A stretch of 64,000 bases of DNA from the NCBI GenBank assembly GCA_002682825.1, contig NOKP01000039.1, forward strand, positions 62,001 through 126,000, given 5' to 3'. This document shows positions 11,999 to 23,369 of the stretch, in pieces. Below the pieces are notes generated by a model. It did not search any database, was not told the DNA's origin, and saw only the letters and a list, made by a program, of their open reading frames with translations. Position 1 is the first letter of the stretch, and each line of letters starts with the position of its first letter. Both the position numbers and the translations under genes were made by a program. Source of the DNA: Neonectria sp. B-13. Its lineage: Eukaryota; Ascomycota; Sordariomycetes; Hypocreales; Nectriaceae.

Positions 11999-12674
11999 AT
12001 GACAAAACAAAGAATCGCCAACCCGACTCAAATGGCTCCCGTGAAGAAGAAAGCGCGAAGCTCTCGAGTTCCGCCCTCAGACGACCAGGTGACCCAATCG
12101 CTTCTACTGTCGGATCACCGCACCGCATGGCTCGTTAAGTACGCGCGCTCGCTCTTTTTCCTCTGCCCTCTCACGTTCCGTCTCCCTCATCTACCCCAGG
12201 GCCCTTGGTATCTTAGTATCCGACTGGCTGACTTGTGTGTGGTTTATTAGCGATGATCAAATCGTCGAGCTTAGGACACGAGGCGAAACTTTCAAGGTCT
12301 CCAAGAGTGTCTTGACCAAGCACTCGGAGTACTTTGAAGGCTGCCTGACTGGCAAGTTCCAAGAGGCCAACAAAGGCGTGGTTCAGTTTGACGACGATGT
12401 TGACTCGCGATACTTGGCGCTGTACATCGGCCTCGCCTACAGCCACTCGTCAATCGTCCCCCATACACCACCTCCTCCCTCGGAGGCCCCCGAGGCATCA
12501 GCGCCCAAGACACCACTCCGGGACTTTGTCGAGGTCTACAAGCTGTGCGACCGGTTCCTCAGCCCTGTGATGGCTTGCTTTATCGAGCAGTGTATTGAGA
12601 CGGCCATCGGCGACGGGCACCGAGCACTGTTCCGGACCGAGTTCGACGACGGCGTTCAGAAAGCCCTAATGTGA
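11999..12674 (+). CDS. BTB/POZ domain protein, interrupted by an in-frame TGA
   Basis: Two exons, 11999..12138 and 12251..12674, joined by a GTACGC-TTAG intron (112 nt); 187 residues to the first stop. After a basic N-terminus (PVKKKARSSR) comes a BTB core: DDQIVELRTRGETFKVSKSV, LTKHSEYFEGCLTGKFQEA, and a hydrophobic strand YLALYIGLAY, then a helical KLCDRFLSPVMACFIEQC. The frame stops at TGA 12672-12674 but the same frame continues open for another 76 codons with protein-like composition (see 12675-12905). No intron of workable length restores the frame. So this is a truncated allele, a sequencing error, or a naturally short protein. The start could also be ATG 12032. Confidence 0.7.
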
Positions 12675-12905
12675 GACTTTGCTGACGCGTATGAGGCGCT
12701 GCAGCCGGGCTATGTGAAACAGACCGAGCTGGGGGCCGTCATGGTTAACTATTTCTGCGAGGGTGTGAGCTTCCGGGCGTGGATTGCGTGCATGGAGGAA
12801 GTCATGGACCGGCCACGGTTCGTGGGACATGTATCGCGCGGCTTTGCGACCAAGCTCGGGTCATTGGGGACGAAGCTGCGACGGAAGGAGTTAAAGGGAC
12901 CATAA
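12675..12905 (+). pseudogene. Probable original C-terminus of the BTB gene, beyond an in-frame stop
   Basis: Directly in frame after the TGA at 12672-12674 and open to TAA 12903-12905. The 76 codons read as a plausible continuation of the helical C-terminus (DFADAYEALQPGYVKQTEL, then GVSFRAWIACMEEVMDRPRF) and end in a basic tail (TKLRRKELKGP). Codon usage is like the preceding exon (GC-ending codons). Removing the candidate GTGAGA-NAG segments here (25 or 34 nt) would shift the frame. Confidence 0.55.
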
Positions 12906-14373
12906 GGGTGAGAGGAAGCCAGGCGGTGGGCTCATGGGGATACGGTTCTATTTCTGCATTTCCGGTTCGAGACTTGGGGGACGGGGTTATCTGACTTTGA
13001 GAAATGAGTTCGGAGTTTGAGGTGGTATGTCGGTTCATCGCCATATCTAATCGGCGGTACGGAGGTGTTGGCTTTGGTGAGGATGGGCGAGCGCCCGGCT
13101 TAGGAGGCACCATTGCTTTTAAACAAGTCTCGAGGCCGCTCAGCCATGGTTTAAAACAATGTGTCTATCAATCCTCTCCGTTCATTGCGAATATGGCCAG
13201 GCCGCAAAGGCGGGTTCCCAGTTCTTCCGCTTGGAAAGGTCCACCCGTTCTTCATGCTCCTAGTAGATCCAGTCAGTCGGTGGCGTTCAAGAGGGTGATG
13301 AAAAGCGGTATTTCCCACGCATGACGTTGAGGTGAGTACGAGAAGATAACGCTCCAGGATCGGCTGGCTCGGGTTCTGAGGCAATTGGCTTCTCTTTGAC
13401 AATTCTAGGTAGCCAGGGACCGTTGTGTTTACATGTATCTGCGGAATACACGTAGCTGGTTTCACAAGGAACGGACGTAACTGTGTATGGATCATTCAAC
13501 GGTTTATTCATAGTTACGGACTGGATTTCAAGCTGCTACGCCTGCAATCCGTCCGATAGCTCATCTACACTACTTAGGTCAAAGCCGCGGTTTTCACCTA
13601 CAACCTGGACAGTAGATGCACCAGCCGGCTGTGAGAGCCAGCTAGCGGTAACAAATAAAATAAAACAGTTCCCGACGCCGACAACTTCCGCGGCTATCAT
13701 GACCGGGGACACCTTCCCGACGATGCGGAATAAGGCTTCCGTCGTGGACTTCAATCACCGTGAGAGGCTTATGTGCAGGCCTCTCGGGTTGGACGCCGGC
13801 TATGAGCGTAACGGTGGGTCCCGCTGGCGTGGGCTTCGGGATGTCGAGCGGGCCCTAGGATCGGGCAGTTGACCTCGGCCTACGCCATGACGGCTGACGG
13901 AGCAGGACGGAGTAGGACGGAGACCTGAGCAACACAGCTGCCTAGTGAGACAGGGTCGGGTGAGAGAAGGTTCGGGGGGGGGACCGAGGCAGGGAAAAGA
14001 AAATGCTCGTAATTTTGACTGTGGCGAGAGTAGGCGTGCCCGTTGGCCAAGGTCAGCGAATGCTGTCGATGTCGAAGTCGAGAATGATCATGATGTTGAG
14101 GTATCGTCGCTTGGTGTAAAATATCCGGAATGTCGCACCCAAAACAACCACCAACATCCGAAGTGTGGTATCCCATCCAAACGCCGCGAATCCATGCAAG
14201 TATGGTGCCAATGCCATCGTTGTTAGCGCCATGAGTGGTTTTCATCTAACTGAAATTCCGGTAGTGTTTCGCCGCTTGGTGCCAGAGGAAGAAAGGGCTC
14301 GTTCAAGAACCCATGCCGATATATCTTGTGCCGACTCTTTTTGTTGCTTTGTTTTAATTTGTTTGAACTTCAT
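12906..14373. other. Intergenic, no supported gene
   Basis: About 1.5 kb between the 3' ends of the BTB gene (+) and the small membrane-protein gene (-). Short frames exist (for example 13483-13872) but lack any recognisable feature. Confidence 0.45.
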
Positions 14374-14757
14374 TTATCGCTTCTCGTAGAACTCAATGGC
14401 CTTTTCGAGTTCGTTGAGGCTGGAGCGATCGCCGTACATCTCCATGAGAATCTCGTTGCGTTGCTTGCGACTGGCGCTCTCGCGCTCCATGTACTCATTC
14501 TGGGCAACCCGGCGGTTGTTGGACATGTCGAGGTATGTCTTAACACCGTAGGCGACAGCGACAACGGCTGCCACGGGCTTGATCCTATTTCGGAATCTGG
14601 TTAGGTTCTGGCGATTACATATAATATATATATATATATGGTAGTGAACTCACCAGCCACGGGGCATTCTCTGGGGATTCAGGTGAGGAAGGTGAGGGAC
14701 GATGTTGGGGTGGATTCGGGCGGCGGTGGAGAACGGCTGTCGGGGAGTTTGCATCAT
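14374..14757 (-). CDS. Small single-pass membrane protein, possibly mitochondrial; function unknown
   Basis: Two exons on the minus strand, 14757..14654 and 14584..14374; 104 residues. The intron (GTGAGT donor, CTAAC branch, AAATAG acceptor) contains a TA-dinucleotide run. Splicing gives MPRGWIKPVAAVVAVAYG across the junction. The N-terminus (MMQTPRQPFSTAARIHPN) is rich in Arg and small residues and lacks acidic residues, so it looks like a mitochondrial presequence. It is followed by one hydrophobic segment (PVAAVVAVAYGVKTYL) and a charged helical tail (RESASRKQRNEILMEMYGD ... LEKAIEFYEKR). The layout suggests an inner-membrane anchored small protein. I do not recognise the family. Confidence 0.7.
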
Positions 14758-17700
14758 GGTGATGGTGTTGAAGGAGGAAATCTTGGGACAAGCTGGAAAG
14801 ATATGGTTTCTAGAGCGGATCCAGATGAATTTGGTGAGGAACTAGCCAAGCATGTAATATATTAATAAAGCGGAGGGATTTCTAAGGGGCAGGCACGGCG
14901 GTTATTATAAGTCGAGGATACAGCCGACCCGGATGATCGAACCACTGGGCGGCGCTGGGCGTGATGGGGGGAGAGAGCTGGGGGAGGAGTGACTTGAATG
15001 TGGGGCGGGGGTATGAGTGCGGCCAAGATTCAGCCCCCTTGGAACATGGGAAGTGCAGTGTGCCTTCGCAGACGTGCAGATGTGCAGATGTGCAGATGCG
15101 TGAGAGGGCCGTTGGTGTGGGGAGCTCTCCGGATGTGGCACGACTTCGATGTGGAGGCGGATGTAGACGGGTGTGGACGTGGGGACTGGAGTGACCACCC
15201 ACTGGCGCTGACCGACACGCGGGATGTCCACGGCGAGGGTAACTCGTTTGGGGGGTGACCGACACTGCACCTCGCTCGCACTTGTTTACTATGTACGGGA
15301 ATTCTCAGCGGGCTTGTTGTGCCGTGCCGTAGGGTATCAAGACAATTAGGCTGCATAATTAGATGATAGATGAGCACTTCAAGCTGTACAGGTAATTAAT
15401 GCCAGCTATGATGTCCAGCAGTCCTCCACTCCACTGTATTCGGCTGGACTCGGCACTCAAAAAGAGGACAAGACGCACGAGACATCCATGAACAGCCGAG
15501 GGGTGCGCGGCAGGTACCAGCGTCCACGGCGGGGTGCGCCAGCCAGTGCCCGTGCTCCCTTGCCGTGGCCTGCGAGTCTCACCACCATGACCTCACTTGA
15601 GGGTCTTTGAGGGTCCTCACACTGGAAAGTGGGCAGTTGCACCTTTGCCCCCAAACGCCTTCAGTCCGAGGACTACCCCAGGAAGCAGCAGCACCCGACG
15701 GCCAAAGTGGAAGTGATCGCAGGCGGCAAGAACAACAAGCAAGCACGAGCGACACGGTGGACCCCCCTTACAGTACAGCAACAAAGCTGTCACTTCCATG
15801 GGCCTCAAACGCCTTCAAGCCCACCGCTAGACTGGGATCTCACGCGCTTGATTGGCCTCGCCCATCTTCGCTGCTGCAACAAATGCAACCGGATACCAAT
15901 TGCGACTTGCCGCACACACACAACATGCTGTGAAGGTTGTGTGTCTTCACACCCTCTCTCTCTCCCTCCCTCGGTCACCTTCCGTGTCTCCCCCCGCATT
16001 CCTCTCCCCGGACATGCAACCGCTAGGATGCCGTACATTTGTTGGCGGTTGTCGCTGCGGCTTCCCGGTGCACGCGCCTCCATGATACATCTAGCCCGCA
16101 GCAGACTCGAGACATCATGCACCAAAACATGTGACTTTCTGTCTGGAAAAAGAAACGTTTCTGCCAATTGCATCTGCCATCCCTGCTCTGGATCTCGATT
16201 TCTCGGCTTCGGCAATTGCTACTATGAACGGACGGACGGAGAGATTGATTGATCGATGAGGCCTTGGGAGGACCGCAGTGTATTCAGCTGGCTGGTTATT
16301 TTCTGTGTGCCGCGCCAGGCCACAGTCCACAGTCACAATATCTCTGTCGCCTTCATCACCAGTGCAACCACAATAGAGGAGCCCCTGGGTCTAGAATACC
16401 GGTAGACAGGGCTTGACTCCGAGGCCCCACGGCTCCGGAGCGAACTCCGCGATTCACGAGGATCCTCACAGCCCGTGTTCCACCTGTGGTGTCGTTAGTC
16501 GGAACACCTTCCGGCTACGTCATTAACTCTCTCCTCTTCATCCTTTTCCCTTCGAGGAAAGAGAAACAGAGAACAACCAACTGACATAAACTACAGCAGC
16601 TATCAGGGCATCACAAGACTCACCGACTAGACACGCATGTTTTCTGATCACCGCCGCAGACTGCTCGATGTCACTCTCATTACACCACCAATCTCGCCCT
16701 TGCACACACACAACATACACAACACAGCTACATACCACTTCTCGTTGGCTGACCTGGCATTCCCCCACGTCTCGACCATGCCTGCCGCCGCCACTTGAAG
16801 CTTCCCCACACTTTGCTACCTCAGTATTTCTTACTCGTCTCGGCCGACTCCACGGTTACCGACGTAATTACTAGCAGATCTCCGAGGGTGCACCTGCTCC
16901 TTGTGACTGCTTCCCCCAGACTCCGACAGACGTTGGGCGTCATCCTAAAACTTGACATCGGCAATCATGTTCTTTGTCTTAGCTCTCGAGGTTGTCCAGT
17001 GAGGCCTTATTCTCTTCAATGTGTATCCTCTCTTTGGCTGAATCTGCCCCGTACCTCTTCGCAATCAAGGTAACCAAATCTGACCCACCCGCTAAGTGCC
17101 GGCCATCTCAACGCGGGGAGCTCCGTTACCCGGCCCGGATGTGTAGATAAGACTCCCGGGCCAGCCTTGGAGGGGCGGTTTGGTTTCCTGTTCCACGACA
17201 CCTCGGAATATAGGCGGGCGTCAGCTTTGGACAAGCAACATGCATACACATGTTTCAACTCATTCTGGGAGTGAGCCATACCTCTAGTTTAAGTGGTTGG
17301 TTGGTCACTCAACTCGGTGCAAAAGCGGAAAGCGACCGAGTGATGGCTTTCCGGTGTAGGAAATCGACAACACGCTGGCTACACGTTCCTCTGATGTTAA
17401 ACTGGCATCATCACGGTAATTAGAACACGAGAGTTGACACACTATGCTCGAAGCCCATGTGTCGTGTGTACCTGATATGCTCACACGGGAGTTGAAGCGG
17501 CGGTCAAGCCCTGTGAGTTCTACGCAGTCACACTCTGCATGCTCGGTTCGCGAGTAGCACACCCCTTTCTATCCTGCCCAAACACGTGTTTGAGTACGTG
17601 CTTCTCTTACATTCTTACTGCTGGATTCATACGGAAATATGAAAGATACTATCCATTGAAGTCATCTTGTATCCAGAAGTGCTTGGGTGGATGGCGAAAC

Positions 17701-18362
17701 TGGAGTGCTACTAGATAACTGCTTGCTGCAGTCACTTCTAGAGGGGGAGTATGAAGCCCGATTCATGAGTCTGTAAAAACAAGACTAGAATGAGATGTCT
17801 CCCTGATTTTGGATATTTATCACTCCATACCATACCATAGCCATTGAGCTGAGTACTTTCAGTCGACTTTGAGCTGGAGCATCAAAAGGCGGGGTGGGGC
17901 GGGACGGTCCGCACTGTCACGGCCCCTCGCCGGTGCTTAGCTGAACAGCCTAAACTTACCCTCGCCACACGGTTGGATGCCCATTCGCCAACTCCACTTT
18001 GTAGGCCTTCATTTTAAGGCTTGAGATTAGCGCGACGATATGGCAGAAATCAAGCCATTTTTAGTATTTCAGCCCCAGAACATCCCCTGTGCGGATGACT
18101 TCCTGGTGCGCAAGTGCACTTGCCGCAGAGGCTGAGTCAACCATCCCCGTAGGGCTGAGTGGCTGAGCCTCAGGCAGGCAGAGCAGGAGCAGGGGTCGCA
18201 TTTGCGGTGTGCGCATCTTCCAAGCTCATGAAGATGAGTTTATGGAGGCCTCGCCTTGTGATAAGTCATGGTAGAGCCTCAGTCTACGGTTCCCAGCGAA
18301 CCTTGAACCTCTTTCTTTCTTAAGTTCGTACACAGGCCCCTTTCATTCACTCTGATTCAAGC
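14758..18362. other. Long intergenic gap (3.6 kb), no supported gene
   Basis: The largest gap in the gene-rich part. It contains a three-unit tgtgcaga-type direct repeat near 15071-15095, a CT-rich stretch near 15950-15980, CA-rich sequence near 16695-16720, and G-rich tracts near 17885-17905. Long frames (for example 15629-16252 plus) have erratic Cys/His/Pro-rich composition and no domain. It may hold the regulatory region of the HET gene, a non-coding transcript or a decayed gene; nothing can be confirmed by eye. Confidence 0.5.
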
Positions 18363-20396
18363 ATGGCCAAATACGTCTACTCGCCATTGGAGGCGTCCCA
18401 CATCCGACTAATCAAGGTGGCCATCGACGAACAAGATGAGCTTCATGCCAGCATCGAGCATACCAACCTCGATCCCGAAGATCCCGTCACCTACTCAACT
18501 CTGTCTTACGTCTGGGGAGACACCTCAACCACTGTGCAAATGCCTTGCAATGGTAAGACGATAAAAATCACAACATCGCTTCATGATGCGCTACGTCAAG
18601 TCTCCAAGTTCAACCCCAACCAGTTGCTCTGGGTTGATCAGATCTGCATCAACCAGGAGGATCTGCCCGAGCGGTCAGAGCAGGTTAAACTCATGAACAC
18701 CATCTATGAAAGTATACACGCCCAATACCCTATGTATACAATATTCCTTTTGTTCCTCGGTCTAACAATGCATCAGAGGCAGAGACGGTCGTTGCGTGGC
18801 TAGGATCGGCGACTCCCTCAACCGCAAAAGGCATTGACTTGGTTTCTCGGGTTGCTGATGTGGCCATGCCTACATTGACAGATATGTTCCGTGTAGAGAA
18901 TTACCCTGACGACTGGGAAGGGCTGGAAACTTACGAGAAGATTACTGTGGAGGATTCCAACAAGCTCGGGATATCGTTCGATGACGAGGAAGCTTGGGAT
19001 GCCTTCGTGGATTTCTTCGACCGGCCCTGGTTCGAGCGAATCTGGATCGTCCAGGAGATTTTGCCAGTTCGCAAGGCCATTATGCTTTGTGGTGAGCAGA
19101 GTGTCGACTGGAAAGTCATGCAGGCGGCAGCACGATGGTATCACTACAAGGCGGCTGTTATATCGGGTCGACATAAGCGTGCTGTCAATGGTGTCGACCT
19201 CACCGTCGCCATGAACGTACCCTGGGTTATCCGCCAGGGATCCGAGTTCCACAAAGACCTTTTCGGCCAGAAGACACGGGCCGTCTTCAAGTGGTCCCTT
19301 CGGCGGCTGCTCGAAACCTTCAGGCCACGTCTGGCAACTGAGGCAAAGGACAAGGTCTACGCGCTCCTCGGTGTCAGTGACGTCGGAATCAGTTACTCTT
19401 CTGATTTTGTCAACTTCAAGATTGACTACACCCGAGAATTGAAAGAGGTCTTTGCCCTGGTTACAAAGACCATGATATGCAAGGGCGATATTGCCCAGGA
19501 CGACCTTGACATCATAATGACAGCGCGACGTCGCAACAAGGAGCCCGGATGGCCAACCTGGGTTCCAGACTGGCGACTGCAGACTGGTTATGGCTGTGAC
19601 TGGGGTATTGGGCATCCTCTTCCAAACACCTGGGCCGGTCATGGAGGTCGGGTGAACGGACGTGTTCAAATGTTCGACACTGGCAGCCCTTACATTCTTG
19701 GTGTGGAAGGCGTTCTCCTAGGACGAGCAACTTACGTCAGTCAGCATCACCACCTTACCCCAATGCTCGTGGAGGGCGGCTTGGTAGAATGTCATGATGC
19801 ATGTGTCTCGATCCTCACGTCATATCCCACAGGTGAGGACATCGAGCAAGCCTTCGCTCTCACCACAATGGCTGGAAAACTACCCAAGAGCATCCTGGAA
19901 AAGGGGACGAGTATTGAGACTTACACAGAGAGCTATCTCGAGTGGGCGAGGGTCATGCTGATGCCCCGGGATACGAAGGAGGAACGAGAGATTCGCGTGA
20001 CAGCCGCCCAGGCACTCTTCAAACTCGGCTTTGACAACGACTGGGGGCAAAGGTTGCTTGAAGCCTACTGCGAGCGGCGATTCTACATGACCGACACAGG
20101 GTACATGGGACTGGGGAACCATAACATGAAGGAAGGCGATATAATTGCTGTCTTATTTGGGTTGATAGTCCCTTGCGTGCTGCGGCCTCGGAGTCAGAGT
20201 TCAAAGGATGGCTATGAGTTTATTGGGTAAGTCGAGACGAGACTCAATTCTCAGAATGACAGGTGCACTGGCTAACGATTGGGTCAATAGCGAGGCGTAC
20301 TGCCATGGGATGATGGATGGAGTGGCGCTAGAAGGTCTGGAGAAGAATAAGGATGGATTTGTACTTTCTGGGGGGGAGCAGTTTGTTTTGCATTAA
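18363..20396 (+). CDS. HET-domain (heterokaryon incompatibility) protein
   Basis: Three exons: 18363..18711, 18777..20226, 20291..20396; 634 residues, all phases consistent. The three conserved HET blocks are visible: TYSTLSYVWGD (about residues 41-51), LWVDQICINQEDLPER (about 88-103) and PWFERIWIVQEI (about 199-210). The C-terminal signature GEAYCHGMMDGVALE, usual at the end of large HET proteins, is reached only after the last intron. HET domains trigger programmed cell death when incompatible fungal individuals fuse; many paralogues are uncharacterised. No NACHT, WD or ankyrin module is fused here. The gene stands beside a 3.6-kb empty region upstream, typical of accessory genes. Its 3' end converges on the orphan gene at 20663. 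Confidence 0.93.
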
Positions 20397-20662
20397 GTGA
20401 TGAAGGTTTTGAGGCTTGGAGCAACAGCTTGAATAATCTGTTTACAAACTAAGGTGGTATATATCATAACCTTACATACAAGCGAGAAACTCAAGTCAGA
20501 GGGCGAATGAATGTACTCTACATTTGACATTTTATCCTACTTCAACTACTGCCGAGTTCATGATACCTCCATAATCGCCCAAAGCAATGACAATATGAGC
20601 AAAACATCAAGCTCCCAGTCTAACCGCCCAGATAATGCAATCCCCATTCCTCTACTACTTGG

Positions 20663-21826
20663 TCATTTCTGTCGAGCTGGTTTGTAGCTCTCATCACAAC
20701 TTCCAATTGCTCCAAGGTATCCCACCGCTTCGAGCACGGTCTCTTCAGTCCCTTCAACCTCGTCCCGAATCACGAAAGCTTCCCCGCTGCCGACTTCATC
20801 CTGTCCCCCAATAACAGGATATTTCTCAAGCCAATACTCCCAGACCATATCCCATTGGCGTTCTTCTCTGATCCCTCGGGCGTCCAAGCAACCCTCGGAA
20901 TGCATGAGCCAGTAGTTCAAGAGCATAGCGGTCATAAAATCAGCGACGTCTTCACTCGAGCTCATGTTCCACTCTACAGACCGACATGTCTTATGGGAGC
21001 GCCATAACTCTGCCGTGATAAGAAACTGCAGTACAAAGTCGCCCAGTGCCCACTTGGTTTGAAGCTCTTTTTGTCCGGGCCTGATGTATAAGTGGACAGT
21101 CTTGACCTTGGCCGCCGTCTTGTCCCCAAACATCAAGTCATGAAAGACTGGCCGGGCGTTAATGAGCTCGCTTTGCATGTCTTCATCGTGGGGCTGGAAC
21201 CGGCGACCCTTGCAGTTTCTTAGAAACTCACTGAGGGCGGCTTTGATGGGCGGGGAGTCAACAAATGATATGATAGCTTGGCGCTTGCGGATCTTGGCTG
21301 ACGTGGTAAATAGGTCTGGGAATAACGCATCCAGCATGGCAATGACAAATTCCTCATAGTATTCCTTGACCAGAAAGCCGCTTTCGGTTTGTTTCTTGTC
21401 TATCGTATATCTTGGGGGGTTCTTGAAGATCATGTTGTCTATTAAGCACGATCGATCGTCACACCACGTTAAACGTGGATTTGGCCTGCCGCGGGAGATC
21501 TGCTCTCGCACGAGTTGCCGATGTGCGAGAGCTCTTCGACGGAGGGTGCGACGAGCTTGCATGGTCAACGGTATCGGACGAGGTTCCGTCTGAAGACGAG
21601 GCGACGTTTCGAGGCTTGGGGACAAGGCTTTGAGGCTTGGGGATAGAGCTCCTTCAAGTTTGAAAGGGATGGTATTTTTCTTGGTAACAATATTCCTTAG
21701 TGATTCTTTGGGAACCACTCGCGGCATCGATGGTCCGGCTGAGGTATCATCCAGAGCAGGTCTTTCCGCTGGGACAGCTGCGGGTGCTTTGGGTTCCATG
21801 ATGGTCGTTTCTGATATCATGACCAT
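20663..21826 (-). CDS. Orphan protein of unknown function
   Basis: Single-exon minus-strand frame of 387 residues from the first in-frame ATG (21826); ATGs at 21820 and 21799 are alternatives. The N-terminal ~130 residues are disordered (Pro/Ala/Ser-rich, direct repeat LSPSLKALSPSLETSP, then Arg-rich RRTLRRRALAHRQLVREQ). The remainder looks globular, with aromatic-rich segments (EYYEEFVIAMLDALFPDLF, WEYWLEKYPVIGG) and an acidic C-terminus. No signal peptide, membrane segment or domain is recognised. The even composition and 1.2-kb open frame support a real gene, perhaps lineage-restricted. Confidence 0.65.
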   Translation of the reverse strand: MVMISETTIMEPKAPAAVPAERPALDDTSAGPSMPRVVPKESLRNIVTKKNTIPFKLEGALSPSLKALSPSLETSPRLQTEPRPIPLTMQARRTLRRRALAHRQLVREQISRGRPNPRLTWCDDRSCLIDNMIFKNPPRYTIDKKQTESGFLVKEYYEEFVIAMLDALFPDLFTTSAKIRKRQAIISFVDSPPIKAALSEFLRNCKGRRFQPHDEDMQSELINARPVFHDLMFGDKTAAKVKTVHLYIRPGQKELQTKWALGDFVLQFLITAELWRSHKTCRSVEWNMSSSEDVADFMTAMLLNYWLMHSEGCLDARGIREERQWDMVWEYWLEKYPVIGGQDEVGSGEAFVIRDEVEGTEETVLEAVGYLGAIGSCDESYKPARQK

Positions 21827-22224
21827 GATGGTAGCGGAGATTGGTTCACGGGTTGTAAAGTATAAATACTCACAAATGTTAGAATCCAAGAAAAAAGATA
21901 TCTGCAAGTTTAGGCGTCTTATAATCAATGCCAGCAATTAACCCGGCAGCTTGCGTAGCGGTGTCACGCTGGCAAGCTCGAACAAAGCAAAGAAGAAAGA
22001 ACTGATTTTGGGACAGCCCTTGATTGTATTCTCTTTAGTTCCACATTCGAACAAAGGCGCTATCGTGTTCCACAATGATGAAGAACAGGTGGGATGTTGA
22101 GAAGATTGTAAGGATGAACAAGCTCTCATGGGAGTTGAGCTTAGTTTCGCGACAACCTCACCAGAGACGAGGTGGCGTCGCCGCACCAACTAACCACTGT
22201 AGGATTAAAAAATGGCAGAGAAAA
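21827..22224. other. Intergenic between orphan gene start and dim-5 stop
   Basis: About 400 bases, locally AT-richer than its neighbours. It holds the orphan gene promoter and the dim-5 3' region; no other feature is seen. Confidence 0.5.
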
Positions 22225-22983
22225 TCACCAGAGATACTTTCTACACTTTTTGCTACGGCACAAACACGGTGTCATGTGGCCTACATCATCACCCTCCGGC
22301 TCCTCGCCATCATAGGCGACTCCACCTACATAATCAAAGGTAAGCTCCTCGCCTTTTGGGATATCCTTGATGGCAAACAACGCCAGGTCGTGAATGTGCT
22401 TGTCGGCATGGTCGCCCACGCGGGCAAAGATGCGCATGTTGGGGTCGCAGGAATGATTGATGAAGCGAGTTGGGCCCGACATGAACTCGCCGTCAACTTC
22501 AAGCGGTGGCCCCTTGAGCCGCGGGTCGAGTGAACCCGGGTCAGTGAATTTGTCGAGAGCAAAGAGATAGACATCTTTCTTTTGGGAAATGGTTGAGGCG
22601 GAGCGGCGACGGTCCGCCTCTTCGGAGGTGATGATCTCACCGAGGTATCGGTCAACGAACTGTCCCTTCTTGATATAGTCGGGGGATCGCACGCCTGGTC
22701 CGGGAATGAGACGCATTAGTTACCTAGTAACGAGATCTAGGGGGCGGTGAAGATGAACGTACCCCATCCTCGATCGGTAGTTCGAAAGATCTGAAGTGGA
22801 ATGGTTCGGCCGCGCTCAACGACGCGGTTGGGGCAGTTGTCGCTACAGGCGCAGCCCTGGTGACACTCGTAGATGGGTACCTTGGAGTCGTGGAGGCGGG
22901 AGCGCAACAGGCCGGCCTTGGAGCCGTGAGTGTGGTATGCGTAGGCCTTCCTGGAGATCCTCGGCCCGTCTAGTTCCATTCCA

Positions 22984-23021
<38 letters not shown>

Positions 23022-23369
23022 TTCAAGATCGGCAAGGCAGAGACAGCCGGTGAACTGGCAGTCGCCGTCATGGCTGCAGGTACAGCCGCTGCGGAAACTA
23101 ACCTCGGCGGGTTCGACGCCGCGGCCTAGGACATTGCTGTCGATGAAGCGGAAGGCCTTGAGGACTTCAGTATCGACCTCGTTGACAACGGTGATTGGGC
23201 TGGTCTTGTGAGTGGGGAAGGAACGGATCTGGCACCAGTGACAGCTGTATTTCTCCTCCTCTCGGCCCTGCGGTTGGATTTGTTAGCAGCAGATCTCCCA
23301 GGGAAGTACATGAAGCCAACGAACTTCTTTTCCGTGGTGATAAAAGTGCTGTTCCGTGGCCTGTTCCAT
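22225..23369 (-). CDS. dim-5: Histone H3 lysine-9 methyltransferase, DIM-5/Clr4/SUV39 type
   Basis: Three exons on the minus strand: 23369..23325, 23267..22763, 22694..22225; 339 residues, close to Neurospora DIM-5. Introns have CTAAC branches. The pre-SET zinc cluster is present (SGCTCSHDGDCQFTGCLCL and YECHQGCACSDNCPNR). The SET domain has RGWG, YLGEIITSEEADRRR, the cofactor/catalytic motif NHSCDPN at residues 263-269, and ELTFDYV. The post-SET cysteines C327, C329 and C334 (CLCRSKKC) complete the C-x-C-x4-C zinc site needed for activity. In DIM-5 fungi this enzyme tri-methylates H3K9 on RIP-mutated DNA and directs heterochromatin and DNA methylation. Nothing looks broken. A poly-Asp run (GAC repeat, 22983-23020) lengthens the linker inside the pre-SET region. 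Its promoter region faces that of the UBTD-like gene. Confidence 0.96.
22982..23020. repeat. GTC/GAC trinucleotide microsatellite in dim-5
   Basis: About ten or more consecutive cgt units on the plus strand, with one interruption, encoding a run of aspartates (minus strand) in the linker after the CLCL cysteines of the pre-SET domain. A candidate for length polymorphism. Confidence 0.85.

Noticed and set aside
15629..16252. 207-codon plus-strand frame in the 3.6-kb gap
   Set aside because: Mixed Cys/His/Pro/Ser composition without domain, signal peptide or sensible start context; treated as chance.
18818..19669. 283-codon minus-strand frame opposite the HET gene
   Set aside because: Complement of the HET coding exon; no independent evidence.
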